From positions 62,001-126,000 of the forward strand of contig NZ_NEVL01000004.1 of NCBI RefSeq assembly GCF_002261335.1: DNA of 64,000 nucleotides, given 5' to 3'. Source of the DNA: Bordetella genomosp. 1. GTDB lineage: Bacteria; Pseudomonadota; Gammaproteobacteria; Burkholderiales; Burkholderiaceae_B. The position numbers were made by a program, and so were the translations under genes. Position 1 is the stretch's first letter. The number at the start of each line of letters is the position of its first letter. The notes below the pieces were generated by a model. That model was not told where the DNA came from. It ran no database searches and saw nothing but the letters and a program-made list of their open reading frames with translations. Below are positions 1-9,817 of the stretch, in pieces.

Positions 1-64
1 AGCGCAGCAGCGGGCGCAGCAGCGAGCGCAGCCTCGGGCGCAAGCGCGCCCGCCGCGCCCCGCC

Positions 65-72
<8 letters not shown>
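1..72 (+). CDS. Possible C-terminal end of an upstream gene (Ala/Ser/Gly-rich tail), partial
   Basis: Reading from base 1 there is an open frame of 23 codons, almost all Ala, Ser, Gly or Pro, ending in TGA at 70-72. It would overlap the convergent aldo/keto reductase by 8 bp. Such low-complexity tails occur at the ends of real proteins, but GC-rich DNA also gives Ala-rich frames by chance. Only the left neighbour of this window can decide. The DNA shows an imperfect 12-nt repetition of the GCAGCAGCG type. Confidence 0.2.
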
Positions 73-1045
<973 letters not shown>

Positions 1046-1124
1046 GGTTTCTCTCGATCGGAGCCGGCGCGCGCGCCGGAAGGAACGCGGCCCCCGCAGG
1101 GGCCGCCGTGGCGTCGCGAGGGCC

Positions 1125-1952
1125 TCAGCCCTTGAAGCGCGCCGGATCGGGGCCGAGCCGGCCGCCTTCGGGGATGGCGTCGATCGCGGCCATGTCGGCC
1201 TCGCTCAGTTCGAAGCCGAACACGTCGATGTTGGCGCGGATGCGCGACGGCGTCACCGACTTGGGAATCACGATCAGGCCGCTCTGCAGGTGCCAGCGCA
1301 GGATGACCTGGGCCGGCGTCTTGTCGAGCCGCTGCGCGATGCCCGCGATCACGCCGTCATGCAGGGCCTCGCCCTGGCCCAGCGGGCTCCAGGATTCGGT
1401 GGCGATGCCGTGCTCGGCATGAAAGGCACGCAGCTCGCGCTGGGCAAAGCCCGGATGCAGCTCGACCTGGTTCACCGCCGGCACCACGCCGGTCTGGTCG
1501 ATCAGCAACTGCAGATTCTCGCGCGTGAAGTTGGACACCCCGATCGAGCGGGCGCGGCCGTCTTCCTTCATCTCGACCATGGCGCGCCAGGCGTCGAGGA
1601 ACTTGTCGCTGCCGGCCACCGGCCAATGGATCAGATACAGGTCGACATAGGCCAGGCCCAGCTTCTGCAGGCTTTCGTCCATCGCGCGCTGCGCGGCCTC
1701 GTAGTCGTGCTTGTCGTTCCACAGCTTGGTGGTCACGAACAGCTCGCGGCGGCCCACGCCCGCCGAACGCAGGCCCTCGCCCACGCCGGCCTCGTTGCCA
1801 TAGATCGCGGCGGTGTCGACCGAACGGTAGCCCGCGGCCAGCGCCTCTTTCACGGCCGCCGACGCCTGGTCGTTGGGCACCTGCCAGACACCCAGCCCCA
1901 GCTGCGGCATCTTGTTGCCATCGTTCAATGTGATTGCGGGGACTTTCGCCAT
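1125..1952 (-). CDS. Aldo/keto reductase (DkgA/DkgB-like, 275 aa)
   Basis: Aldo/keto reductase of the 2,5-diketo-D-gluconate reductase / methylglyoxal reductase type. Visible motifs are LGLGVWQ near the start, DTAAIYGNE (Asp and Tyr of the tetrad), TTKLWND (Lys), LIHWPV (His) and the NADP-binding IPKSVTPSRI near the C-terminus. I start at the ATG at 1952, giving MAKVPAITLNDG, rather than the ATG 33 bases further upstream, because family members begin close to this point. The preferred substrate is unknown; broad aldehyde detoxification is typical. Confidence 0.9.
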   Translation of the reverse strand: MAKVPAITLNDGNKMPQLGLGVWQVPNDQASAAVKEALAAGYRSVDTAAIYGNEAGVGEGLRSAGVGRRELFVTTKLWNDKHDYEAAQRAMDESLQKLGLAYVDLYLIHWPVAGSDKFLDAWRAMVEMKEDGRARSIGVSNFTRENLQLLIDQTGVVPAVNQVELHPGFAQRELRAFHAEHGIATESWSPLGQGEALHDGVIAGIAQRLDKTPAQVILRWHLQSGLIVIPKSVTPSRIRANIDVFGFELSEADMAAIDAIPEGGRLGPDPARFKG

Positions 1953-2154
1953 TACCACCTCCGGATGCAGTGAGACGCCGGGCACAAACGCTGTGCGGCG
2001 CGCTTGGGTCAGGGCCCCGGGCCGGTCGCGGGCGTCGCCGCCGCTCCGGGGACATGGGCTTGATGATACCGCCTGGGCGAAAATCGGGCCGCAATCTCCC
2101 CGCGCCGCGCCGGGAAACGCAGATTGCCCGGCGCGCGCAGGCCCTGCGCGAGCG

Positions 2155-3117
2155 TCACTCGATCTCGATGCCCGCTGCCTCGATCAGCGCGCCCCATTGC
2201 TTGCTGTCGCGGCGCACCACGTCGGCGAGCTGCTGCGGCGTGCTCGACACGAACGCCACGCCCTGCGACTCGAACTTCTGGTTGAGCTCGGGGTTGCGCA
2301 GGGTCTCCACCACCGCCTGGTTGAGCTTGTCCAGCACGGCCGGCGGCGTGCCCGCCTTGGCGAAGAGCGCGTACCAGGTGGTGTACGACATGCCCGGCAG
2401 CGTCTGCGAAATGAGCGGCAGCTTGCCGGTGTCGGCGCCCTGGCTCGGCGCGCTCATGGCCAGCGCCCGCACCGACCCCTTGTCGATCATGGGCTTGAGC
2501 GACGGCATGCTGGAGAACAGCGCCTGCACCTGGCCCGACGCGAGATCGGTCAGGACCTGCGAGGTGCCGCGATACGGCACGTGCACCACGTCGACCTTGG
2601 CCTGGTTCTTGAAGAGCTCCATGCCCAGATGCGCCACGCCGCCCACGCCGGCCGAACCGAAGTTGACCTTGCCGGGGTGCGCACGCGCGTAGTCGATCAG
2701 CTCCTGCACCGACTTGACCGGCAGCCCCGCGTTCACGACCAGCACGTGCGGGCTTTCGGTCAGCAGGCTCACCGGCGCCAGCAGCGTCAGCACGTCCTTG
2801 CCCTGCATGGCCTTGGACGGGATGGTCATGTTGCCCGAGGCCGGCATCAGCAGCGTGTAGCCATCGGCCTCTGCGCCCAGCACCTGGTTGAGGGCCGGCA
2901 CGCCATGGCCGCCGCCCGCATTGACCACCACGACCGGCTGGCCGAGCCTGTCGCCGAACAACTTCGCGAACTCGCGGCCGACCATGTCGGCCGGGCCGCC
3001 CGCCGCGAACGGCACGACGAGCCGGATCGGCCGCTCGGGATACTCGGCATGGGCCTGGCCCAGGGGCACGAGGCCCGCCATCAGGGCGATCGCCCCCACT
3101 GCGTGTTTCAGCAACAT
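2155..3117 (-). CDS. Bug/TctC-family periplasmic solute-binding receptor (320 aa)
   Basis: Tripartite tricarboxylate receptor (Bug) protein, expected in the periplasm binding a small carboxylate. A signal peptide covers about residues 1-24 and ends in AHAEYPERPI. The family hallmarks VVPFAAGGPADMVGRE and the later VPYRGTSQVLTDL are present. A good GGAGG ribosome site sits 5-6 bases before the ATG. No TctA/TctB membrane partners are near, which is usual for the many orphan Bug proteins of Bordetella. It precedes genes for a RraA-type aldolase and a PIG-L enzyme read in the same direction, so an aromatic-derived acid is a reasonable guess at the ligand. Confidence 0.92.
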   Translation of the reverse strand: MLLKHAVGAIALMAGLVPLGQAHAEYPERPIRLVVPFAAGGPADMVGREFAKLFGDRLGQPVVVVNAGGGHGVPALNQVLGAEADGYTLLMPASGNMTIPSKAMQGKDVLTLLAPVSLLTESPHVLVVNAGLPVKSVQELIDYARAHPGKVNFGSAGVGGVAHLGMELFKNQAKVDVVHVPYRGTSQVLTDLASGQVQALFSSMPSLKPMIDKGSVRALAMSAPSQGADTGKLPLISQTLPGMSYTTWYALFAKAGTPPAVLDKLNQAVVETLRNPELNQKFESQGVAFVSSTPQQLADVVRRDSKQWGALIEAAGIEIE

Positions 3118-3166
3118 TGTCTTCCTCCTGTTGGTTATCGCTGATTATTTTTCGTCGCCGCGCGCG

Positions 3167-3796
3167 TCAGCCGGCCGGCGCGATATCGATCTCGGCACCG
3201 GCCAGCGCCGCGTCGAGCCAGGCCGGCCGCAATTCGCCGCGCGCGATGGCCGCCATGCGGCGCGCCTCCAGCCCGCCCTTCGCCTGCGCCGCCGCGACCA
3301 GGGCGGCGCTCTCGACCGCGCCGAACACCACCACGCCGTCGTCGTCGCCCAGGATCCAGTCGCCCGGCGCGACGGTGACGCCGCCGCACTGGATCGGATG
3401 GTTGACCCGGCCGCCGCCGGCCTTGTGCGGACCGGCCGGCGACAGCGCCGCGGCAAACACGGGCAGGCCGCCGGCGCGCAGTTCGGCCGCGTCGCGCATG
3501 GCCCCGTCGATCACCACGCCGGCGATGCCGGTGGCCAGGGCCTGGGCGCACATGATGCCGCCCATCAGCGCCCGGTCGGCATAGCCCTGGCCGTCGATCA
3601 CGAGCACGTCGCCCGGACGCGCGAGGGCCAGCGCGGCATGGATCGCGAGGTTGTCACCGGCTGGCACCGCGACGGTGAGCGCGCGGCCGCGCAACAGCCA
3701 GCCCGGGCGCAGCGGCTTGATGGCCGCGCGCATCGTGCGTGCGCCCACGTCGGCCAGCAGCGTGCTGCACAGCCCTTCGGCAAAGACATCGGTCAT
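3167..3796 (-). CDS. RraA-family aldolase, probably 4-carboxy-4-hydroxy-2-oxoadipate aldolase (GalC/LigK-like)
   Basis: Class II pyruvate aldolase of the RraA fold, 209 aa. The conserved segments PAGDNLAIHAAL, GDVLVIDGQG and the active-site DGAMRDAAEL (Arg-Asp that binds substrate and metal) are all visible. In aromatic catabolism this fold splits 4-carboxy-4-hydroxy-2-oxoadipate into pyruvate and oxaloacetate. It starts 5 bp after the stop of the PIG-L gene 3802-4515, whose best family match is the hydratase acting just before this step. RraA-type proteins also regulate RNase E or degrade other hydroxy acids; the neighbour makes the aldolase role more likely. A frame extending upstream to 4468 is just open GC-rich sequence. 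Confidence 0.82.
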   Translation of the reverse strand: MTDVFAEGLCSTLLADVGARTMRAAIKPLRPGWLLRGRALTVAVPAGDNLAIHAALALARPGDVLVIDGQGYADRALMGGIMCAQALATGIAGVVIDGAMRDAAELRAGGLPVFAAALSPAGPHKAGGGRVNHPIQCGGVTVAPGDWILGDDDGVVVFGAVESAALVAAAQAKGGLEARRMAAIARGELRPAWLDAALAGAEIDIAPAG

Positions 3797-3801
3797 GGCG
3801 C

Positions 3802-4515
3802 TCACTCCACCAGGCTCGAGACGACGGCGGGAAAGATGCTCTGGTAGGCCTCGCCGTAGCGGTTGCCGGCGTGCTTGCCGCGGCGGCCGGCCTGCGCGCC
3901 GCGCTGCTGCGCGACCCGCTCGTAATAGGCCCACAGATTGCGCTGGGTCGGCATCGCCTGCATGGCCTGCCACTTCTGTTCCCACACCTCGGTAATGTCG
4001 AGCAGCACGTTGGGCTTGAAGCCGCACAGCTCGGTCTGGTGCGGCTCGAAGCACAGGATCTGGGGCGGCACCACGAAGTCGCTGCCGTGGCCCGGCGCCA
4101 TGGCCTGCATGCGCGCGCGCAGCGTCATTTCGAAGGTGCGGCAATGATCGAGGTTCGAGGGGTCGTGCTCGGGATGGGTCAACACCACCGAGGCCCGGGT
4201 CCGGCGCAGCACCTCGGAGATGCGGCGCACCGAGTCGGCCGACTCCGGCAGGGGATAGTCGCCCAGGTCGTGGAAATCGAGCGTCTGCACGCCCAAGATG
4301 CCGGCCGCGGCCTCGGCCTCGGCGCGCCGCTGCGCCTTGACCGCGTCGCGGCTGACGTCGCCCTGCCAGGCCGAATTGGACTCGCCGTTCTCGCCGTAGC
4401 TCAGGCACACAAGGTGTACCGCCACGCCACGACGCGCATGCAGCGCCATCGCGCCGCCGCAGCGCCACACGAAATCGCCCACATGGGCCGTCACCACCAG
4501 CATTGCACCCGACAT
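3802..4515 (-). CDS. PIG-L/LmbE-family hydrolase, likely 4-oxalomesaconate hydratase (GalB-like)
   Basis: 237-aa PIG-L (LmbE-like) zinc enzyme. Near the N-terminus it has AHVGDFVWRCGGA in place of the usual AHPDD; that variant, followed by SYGENGES, is characteristic of GalB, which hydrates 4-oxalomesaconate. A second zinc-site segment, THPEHDPSNLDH, lies mid-protein. I chose the ATG at 4515 (MSGAMLVVTAH) because the zinc motif then falls at residue 10. The upstream ATG at 4590 adds 25 unlikely residues and runs into the promoter. It is translated together with the RraA-type aldolase and faces an IclR regulator. Confidence 0.82.
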   Translation of the reverse strand: MSGAMLVVTAHVGDFVWRCGGAMALHARRGVAVHLVCLSYGENGESNSAWQGDVSRDAVKAQRRAEAEAAAGILGVQTLDFHDLGDYPLPESADSVRRISEVLRRTRASVVLTHPEHDPSNLDHCRTFEMTLRARMQAMAPGHGSDFVVPPQILCFEPHQTELCGFKPNVLLDITEVWEQKWQAMQAMPTQRNLWAYYERVAQQRGAQAGRRGKHAGNRYGEAYQSIFPAVVSSLVE

Positions 4516-4564
4516 TTCCGTCTCCAGCGTTCGAATGGCATCATTATATTTTTCCGAAACGTCG

Positions 4565-4579
4565 TTGTACTCAGTACAA
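4565..4579. promoter_or_regulatory. Palindromic operator candidate between galB-like gene and IclR gene
   Basis: TTGTACTCAGTACAA is a perfect 6-3-6 inverted repeat. It lies in the AT-rich 86-bp gap between the divergent PIG-L gene (ATG 4515) and the IclR gene (ATG 4602), the expected place for a site bound by the divergent IclR regulator. Binding is inferred. Confidence 0.5.
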
Positions 4580-4601
4580 TTAGCGAGCAAACAAGCGGAT
4601 C

Positions 4602-5333
4602 ATGGAGGTATGCGTGGGAAATGAAGGTGTCGTCGCCGTCGAACGGGCGCTGAGCGTGCTCGACTGTTTCCGCCCCGGAGCCGAGCATCTGTCGCTGGCC
4701 GATTTCACGGCGCGGCTGCCCTTGCACAAGACCACGATCTTCCGGCTGCTCAATTCGCTGGCGCGCTGCGGCTACGTGCTGCGCGAGGCCGACGGGCGCT
4801 ATGCGCTCGGGCCGCGCGTGCTCTACCTCGCGCGGGTGTACGAGCGCAGCTTCGATCTGTCGGCGGTGGTGATGCCCGTGCTGGAGCGGCTCTCGGCCGA
4901 GACCGGCGAGAGCGCGGCGTACTACGTCGAGGGCAAGCAGCCCGGCGAGCGCCTGTGCCTGTTCCGCCATCAGCCGCACGAGGGCCTGCACAGCCAGGTG
5001 CTGGCCGGCAGCGTGATGCCGCCCGACAAGTCCTCGACCGGCCGCGTCTTCGCCATCTGGGCCCAGGGCGGCCCGCGCGGCGACGACGCCCTGCCCTTTT
5101 TCTCGTGCGGCGCGCGCGATCCCTACACGTCGTCGTGGTCGGCGCCGATCGTGGGCAACGAAGATCTGTTCGTCGGCGCGCTGACCATCGCCGGGCCCTC
5201 CGTGCGCCTGAAGACGGTGGACGCGAAGCAGTTCGCGGCCATCATGCTGGCGCGCGCCGACGAGCTGGCGCGCCGCCTGGGCGCCTCGGCGGACGTGCGC
5301 GACATGCTGTACGGCCCGCAGAGCGCGCCGTAG
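4602..5333 (+). CDS. IclR-family transcriptional regulator (243 aa)
   Basis: The N-terminal winged helix runs from about residue 8 (VAVERALSVLDCF) to the wing at about residue 70, with recognition-helix sequence HKTTIFRLLNSL. An IclR effector-binding domain follows, including SSTGRVFAIWA and an SCGARDPYTSSWSAPI stretch typical of the ligand pocket region. It is transcribed away from the PIG-L/RraA/Bug genes, so it is likely their regulator with a pathway intermediate as effector. The length is a little short of the usual 250-270 aa. The effector is unknown. Confidence 0.9.
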   Translation: MEVCVGNEGVVAVERALSVLDCFRPGAEHLSLADFTARLPLHKTTIFRLLNSLARCGYVLREADGRYALGPRVLYLARVYERSFDLSAVVMPVLERLSAETGESAAYYVEGKQPGERLCLFRHQPHEGLHSQVLAGSVMPPDKSSTGRVFAIWAQGGPRGDDALPFFSCGARDPYTSSWSAPIVGNEDLFVGALTIAGPSVRLKTVDAKQFAAIMLARADELARRLGASADVRDMLYGPQSAP

Positions 5334-5343
5334 CGGCTGCCCG

Positions 5344-6720
5344 CTAGCGCGAGCCCGTCCTGATCCGGCTCATGCTCACCAGCGCCGCCAGCAAGGCAAA
5401 GCCGGCGCCCACATAGACGCTGGCCAGCGCGCCCGCGGTGCCGAACGCATGCAGGAGAAACGCCACCACGGCGGCCCCGGCCGATTGGCCCAGCAGCCGC
5501 GCCGTGCCCAGCATGCCGCTGGCCGCGCCGCTGCGGGTCTGCGGCGCGGCGCCGATCATGGCGCGATTGTTGGCCGGCTGGAACAGGCCGAAGCCCAGGC
5601 CGCACAGCGCCATGGGCAACAGCACGCTCGTGATCGAGGTGGCCGTCGGCAGCAGCGCCAACGCCAGCATGCCCACGCAAAGAATGGCCATCCCGGCCGC
5701 GCCGAGCACGCCGGCCGGATGGCGATCGGCGAGGCGGCCGGCGAAGGTGGCCGTGCAGGCCAGCATCAGCGGCCACGGCGACAGCATCAGGCCGGCGTCG
5801 ACCGCATTGAAGCCCAGCACCAGCTGGAAATAGAACGGCAGGCCGACGAAGGCCAGCATCTGGGCGCAGAACGAGCAGAGCGAGGTCAGCACCGACAGCC
5901 GGAAGATAGGGATGCGCAGCAGGTCCAGCGGCAGCAGCGGCGCGGCGTCGTGCCGCAGCCGGCGCACCAGCACCGTGCCGCAGGCCAGCGCCACGGCCAG
6001 CGGCAGCAGCACGGCCACCATGCCCAGGCCATGCGAGACGTTGACGATGGTGAGCATCCCGGCGCCGAACGTGGCGGCGCTCAGCAGCGCGCTGATTCCG
6101 TCGACCCGGACGTCGCGGCGATCGCTGTGCGGCAGCGCACGCCAGCCCAGCGCGGCGGCGGCGGCGGCCCCCGGCACGCCGATGGCGAACAGCCAGTGCC
6201 AGCTGCCCAGCGCCAGGATCACGCTGGCCGCGATCGGCGCGATGGTGGATGCCAGCGCCGCCACCGTCGCATTCACGCCGATGGCGCGGCCGAACAGCTC
6301 GCGCGGCACGGAATAGCGCAGCAGCGCCAGGTTCACGCTCAGCACCCCGGCCGCCGCGAGCCCCTGCAAGGCGCGCGCCACCGTCAGCAGCAGCAGGCTC
6401 GGCGCCAGCGCGCTGCACAGCGCCGCGAACGCGAACAGGCACAGGCCGGCCAGGTAGACGCGGCGGTAGCCCACGATCTCGCCCAGCGCGGCGAACGGCA
6501 GCAGCGCCATCACCACCGCCAGCTGATAGGCGTTGACGACCCACACCGACAGCGCCGCGTCCACGCCCAGATCCTGGGCGATGGTGGGCAGCGCCACCGC
6601 CGCGATCACCCCGTCCATCACCGTGAACAACACCCCGAGGGTGCAGGTCAGCACCGCCATGCGCCGGCGCGCCCCGTCCAGCCCGTTGGCCGCCACCCTA
6701 CTCTGTTGCATCGCTCTCAT
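5344..6720 (-). CDS. MFS drug exporter, DHA2 (EmrB/QacA-like) family, 458 aa
   Basis: Integral membrane proton-driven exporter. It begins with TCTLGVLFTVMDGVIAAVALP, the DHA2-type first helix with its conserved Asp. Helix 4-5 loops follow (GYRRVYLAGLCLFAFAALCSALAPS, ALQGLAAAGVLSVN). Hydrophobic segments recur along the whole length, consistent with the 14 helices of this family. It converges on the IclR gene with only 10 bp between the stops. No membrane-fusion or outer-membrane partner lies beside it, so export to the periplasm is most likely. Substrates cannot be inferred. Confidence 0.88.
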   Translation of the reverse strand: MRAMQQSRVAANGLDGARRRMAVLTCTLGVLFTVMDGVIAAVALPTIAQDLGVDAALSVWVVNAYQLAVVMALLPFAALGEIVGYRRVYLAGLCLFAFAALCSALAPSLLLLTVARALQGLAAAGVLSVNLALLRYSVPRELFGRAIGVNATVAALASTIAPIAASVILALGSWHWLFAIGVPGAAAAAALGWRALPHSDRRDVRVDGISALLSAATFGAGMLTIVNVSHGLGMVAVLLPLAVALACGTVLVRRLRHDAAPLLPLDLLRIPIFRLSVLTSLCSFCAQMLAFVGLPFYFQLVLGFNAVDAGLMLSPWPLMLACTATFAGRLADRHPAGVLGAAGMAILCVGMLALALLPTATSITSVLLPMALCGLGFGLFQPANNRAMIGAAPQTRSGAASGMLGTARLLGQSAGAAVVAFLLHAFGTAGALASVYVGAGFALLAALVSMSRIRTGSR

Positions 6721-6899
6721 CCACCCTGTCCGCCAAGCCCGGCATTATGCATTGGCCGGCCACGGGCGACGGGCGGGCGCCCTTCCCGACCGCACATTGC
6801 CGCGTGGGGGCATTCGACTGCCTGACAGCCGGGTGCTGGATAATGCTTCGGTTTCTTCCATCCTTGCCGCCGCCCGGCGCGCGGCGCGCATCCACCCCC

Positions 6900-8723
6900 A
6901 TGTCCGCCACCGATCCCACGCCACCCCGCAGCAACCTGGCCACGCTGCGCACCCTGCTGCCCTACCTCTGGCCCAAGGGCGAGACCGGACTGAAGCTGCG
7001 CGTCGTGCTGGCCGTGCTGAGCCTGCTCATCGCCAAGGCCGCGCTGGTCTACACCCCGATCCTCTACAAGTCGGCCATCGACGCGCTGAGCGCGGGCGCG
7101 CCGGGCGCGGTCACCGTGCCGCTGGGCCTGATCCTGGCCTACGGCGCGGCGCGGGTCCTGTCGCTGTTGTTTTCCGAATTGCGCGACGCGGTGTTCGCGC
7201 GGGTCGCGCAGCACGCGATCCGCGCGGTGGGCCTGCAGATCTTTCGCCACCTGCACGCGCTCGCCCTGCGCTTCCATCTCGCGCGCCAGACCGGCGGCCT
7301 GACCCGCGCCATCGAGCGCGGCACCAAGGGCATCCAGACGCTGCTCACGTTCCTGCTGTTCAACGTGCTGCCCACGTTCTTCGAGATCGGGCTGGTCTGC
7401 GTGGTGCTGTGGAAGCTGTTCGACGGCTGGCTCGCGCTCGCCACCGGCGCCACCGTGACCCTGTACCTGGCCTACACGCTGATCGTGACCGAGTGGCGCG
7501 CGAAGTTCCGCCGCGAGATGAACGAGATGGACTCGCAGGCCAACACCAAGGCCATCGAGAGCCTGCTCAACTACGAGACGGTCAAATACTTCGGCAACGA
7601 GGAACACGAGGCGCGCCGCTACGACACCTCGCTGCGCGCCTACGAACGCGCCGCCGTGCGCAGCCAGGTGAGCCTGTCGATCCTCAACATCGGTCAGGCC
7701 GTCATCATCTCGGTGGGCCTGACGCTCGTGATGTGGATGGCGGCACGCGGCATCGCCGACGGCCGCTACACGCTGGGCGATTTCGTGCTGGTGAACACCT
7801 ATCTGCTGCAGCTCTACGACCCCCTGTCGTTCTTCGGCTTCATCTATCGCGAGATCAAGCAGGCCCTGATCGACATGGAACGCATGTTCGAGCTGCTGGG
7901 CCAGGACCGCGAGGTGGCCGACGCGCCCGGCGCGAAGCCGCTGGTCACGCAGGGCGGCCGCATCGAATTCCGCGACGTCTCGTTCGGCTACGACCCGCGT
8001 CGCCCCATCCTGCAGGGCGTGAGCTTCACCATCGAGGCCGGCAAGACCGCGGCGGTGGTCGGGACGTCCGGCGCCGGCAAGTCCACCATCGCGCGCCTGA
8101 TGTTTCGCTTTTATGACGTGGACGGCGGCGCGATCCGGGTCGACGGCCAGGACCTGCGCGAGGTCACGCAGGCCAGCCTGCGCGCCGCCATCGGCGTGGT
8201 GCCGCAGGACACCGTGCTGTTCAACGACACGATCCGCTACAACATCGCCTATGGCCGGCCCGGCGCCACCCAGGAAGAGGTGGAGCAGGCGGCCCGCCTG
8301 GCGCACGTGCACGAGCTCATCATGAGCATGCCGGAGGGCTACGACACCATCGTGGGCGAGCGCGGCCTGAAGCTCTCGGGCGGCGAAAAGCAGCGCGTCG
8401 CGATCGCACGCACCATGCTGAAGAATCCCTGCATCTTCCTGTTCGACGAGGCGACCAGCGCGCTGGACACGCACACCGAACGCGAGATCCAGGCCAACCT
8501 GCGCGAGGTCAGCGCCGGGCGCAGCACCCTCATCATCGCGCACCGCCTGTCCACCATCGCCTATGCCGACGAGATCCTCGTGCTGGGCGGCGGGCAGATC
8601 CTGGAGCGCGGCCGCCACCACGAGCTGCTCGCCAGGAATGGCATCTACGCCGGAATGTGGGCGCGGCAGCAGGAAAACGCGCGTACGGGCAACGACGAGC
8701 CGGTGCCGGCCGACGAGGCCTGA
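6900..8723 (+). CDS. Atm1-type ABC half-transporter (607 aa)
   Basis: Fused membrane and ATPase exporter of the Atm1/HMT1 class. Six membrane helices occupy about residues 30-330. The ATPase domain has Walker A GTSGAGKSTIARL, signature LSGGEKQR and Walker B IFLFDEATSALD. Atm1-like traits in the membrane part include LNYETVKYFGNEEHE and NIGQAVIISVGLT. These exporters move glutathione-linked or metal-linked compounds out of the cytosol. I start at the ATG at 6900 (MSATDPTPP); the upstream frame to 6747 is Cys/Trp-containing promoter sequence. The Rieske gene follows 96 bp downstream. Confidence 0.92.
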   Translation: MSATDPTPPRSNLATLRTLLPYLWPKGETGLKLRVVLAVLSLLIAKAALVYTPILYKSAIDALSAGAPGAVTVPLGLILAYGAARVLSLLFSELRDAVFARVAQHAIRAVGLQIFRHLHALALRFHLARQTGGLTRAIERGTKGIQTLLTFLLFNVLPTFFEIGLVCVVLWKLFDGWLALATGATVTLYLAYTLIVTEWRAKFRREMNEMDSQANTKAIESLLNYETVKYFGNEEHEARRYDTSLRAYERAAVRSQVSLSILNIGQAVIISVGLTLVMWMAARGIADGRYTLGDFVLVNTYLLQLYDPLSFFGFIYREIKQALIDMERMFELLGQDREVADAPGAKPLVTQGGRIEFRDVSFGYDPRRPILQGVSFTIEAGKTAAVVGTSGAGKSTIARLMFRFYDVDGGAIRVDGQDLREVTQASLRAAIGVVPQDTVLFNDTIRYNIAYGRPGATQEEVEQAARLAHVHELIMSMPEGYDTIVGERGLKLSGGEKQRVAIARTMLKNPCIFLFDEATSALDTHTEREIQANLREVSAGRSTLIIAHRLSTIAYADEILVLGGGQILERGRHHELLARNGIYAGMWARQQENARTGNDEPVPADEA

Positions 8724-8819
8724 GGCCGCGCTCGCCAGAGGCGGCGCGCCCGGCCGGGACGCGCCGCATCATCCAGCCGGTACACTGGCGTCTGTTCCTT
8801 TTCCCACGCCGGTTTTGCC

Positions 8820-9236
8820 ATGTCCGATACCCCCGCCCAGCGCGTCTGTGCCGCCGCCGACCTCGTCAACGGCGGGCTCGGCGTGAAGGTGCCCGCCACC
8901 GACGGCACCCACGAAACCACGGTGTTCTTCGTGCGCTACCAGGATCGCGTGTTCGGCTATCTGAACCGCTGCACGCACGTCGGCGTCGAGATGGACTGGG
9001 AAAACAGCTTTTTCACGCGCGACGGCGCGCTCATCATGTGCGCCTGGCACGGCGCCACCTATCACCCCGACACCGGCCTGTGCGCCGGCGGGGCCTGCCG
9101 CGGCAGCAAGCTCACGGCACTGCAGGTCGAGGAACGCGACGAGGCCCAGGGCCGCGCCGTCTACTGGCTGCCCGCGGGCAAGATCCAGCCGGTCAAGGCC
9201 GACGCACCGGCGCCCGACGCGGCGGCGCCCGCCTGA
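8820..9236 (+). CDS. Rieske [2Fe-2S] domain protein (138 aa)
   Basis: Small soluble ferredoxin-like Rieske protein. Both cluster motifs are present: CTHVG (Cys-x-His) at about residues 52-56 and CAWHG (Cys-x-x-His) at about 74-78, with the proline loop replaced by ATYHPDTGLC. It has no signal peptide and no membrane helix, so it is a cytosolic electron-transfer or sensor protein rather than a bc1 subunit. It sits downstream of the Atm1-like exporter in the same direction; whether the two cooperate in iron-sulfur handling is speculation. Confidence 0.88.
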   Translation: MSDTPAQRVCAAADLVNGGLGVKVPATDGTHETTVFFVRYQDRVFGYLNRCTHVGVEMDWENSFFTRDGALIMCAWHGATYHPDTGLCAGGACRGSKLTALQVEERDEAQGRAVYWLPAGKIQPVKADAPAPDAAAPA

Positions 9237-9239
9237 CGT

Positions 9240-9569
9240 TCACTCGGGCAAGGGGTCGGGCACGCCCTCTTCGTCCACGCTGCGCACCCGGTCCAGCGCG
9301 TTGCGCGCGGCCGACATCGCCTCCACCGTGCTGCGAAAGCGCCGAGTGACGAAGATCTCGAACACCAGGGGCTCTTCCGGTTCGGGCGCGGCCACAAGTT
9401 CCGCGTCTTCCGCGGACTCGCCCTCCGCCGCTTCGGCCGCCTTCTGCGCCTTGGGATCGGCCTTGGGCGGCACGCGGCGGCTTTCGATGAAGGCACGCGG
9501 CGGCGATCCGTGCTCCGGCGGCACCGCATAGGCCACCAGTGCGAAATCGTTGATCACTTTCTCCGCCAT
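9240..9569 (-). CDS. Hypothetical protein with acidic linker (109 aa)
   Basis: I do not recognise this protein. It begins MAEKVINDFALVAY, has a central Ala/Glu/Pro-rich stretch (about residues 40-72), and ends with a more ordered LVFEIFVTRRFRSTVEAMSA segment. The start at 9569 is taken over the ATG 21 bases upstream because it begins the ordered N-terminal strand. It converges on the Rieske gene with 3 bp between stop codons. The codon pattern is that of the surrounding genes, so it is probably real. Confidence 0.65.
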   Translation of the reverse strand: MAEKVINDFALVAYAVPPEHGSPPRAFIESRRVPPKADPKAQKAAEAAEGESAEDAELVAAPEPEEPLVFEIFVTRRFRSTVEAMSAARNALDRVRSVDEEGVPDPLPE

Positions 9570-9817
9570 CACGCCCTCCGTCCACCACATGCCCGGCCAC
9601 GCCGTAATCCATGCTTAACGGCAGGCAGCCGGGCAAACTTAATGGCGCGCAGGCGAGCGGCCAACGACAATGCCGGCCCGACGCTTACGCGTGGCCGGCA
9701 GGCATGGATCATGGGGAGGGGGCTGGTTGCGCGGCGCGGATCGCGCGATGCGGTGGGCGCAACCCAAGCCGGATGCGATGGCAGCCCAACGTGCAAGCTG
9801 CCCGCGCATCAGGCTTG

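Noticed and set aside
9725-9764. Inverted repeat GGTTGCGC/GCGCAACC
   Set aside because: Short arms with a 24-base loop and no gene end or promoter context; likely chance in GC-rich DNA.
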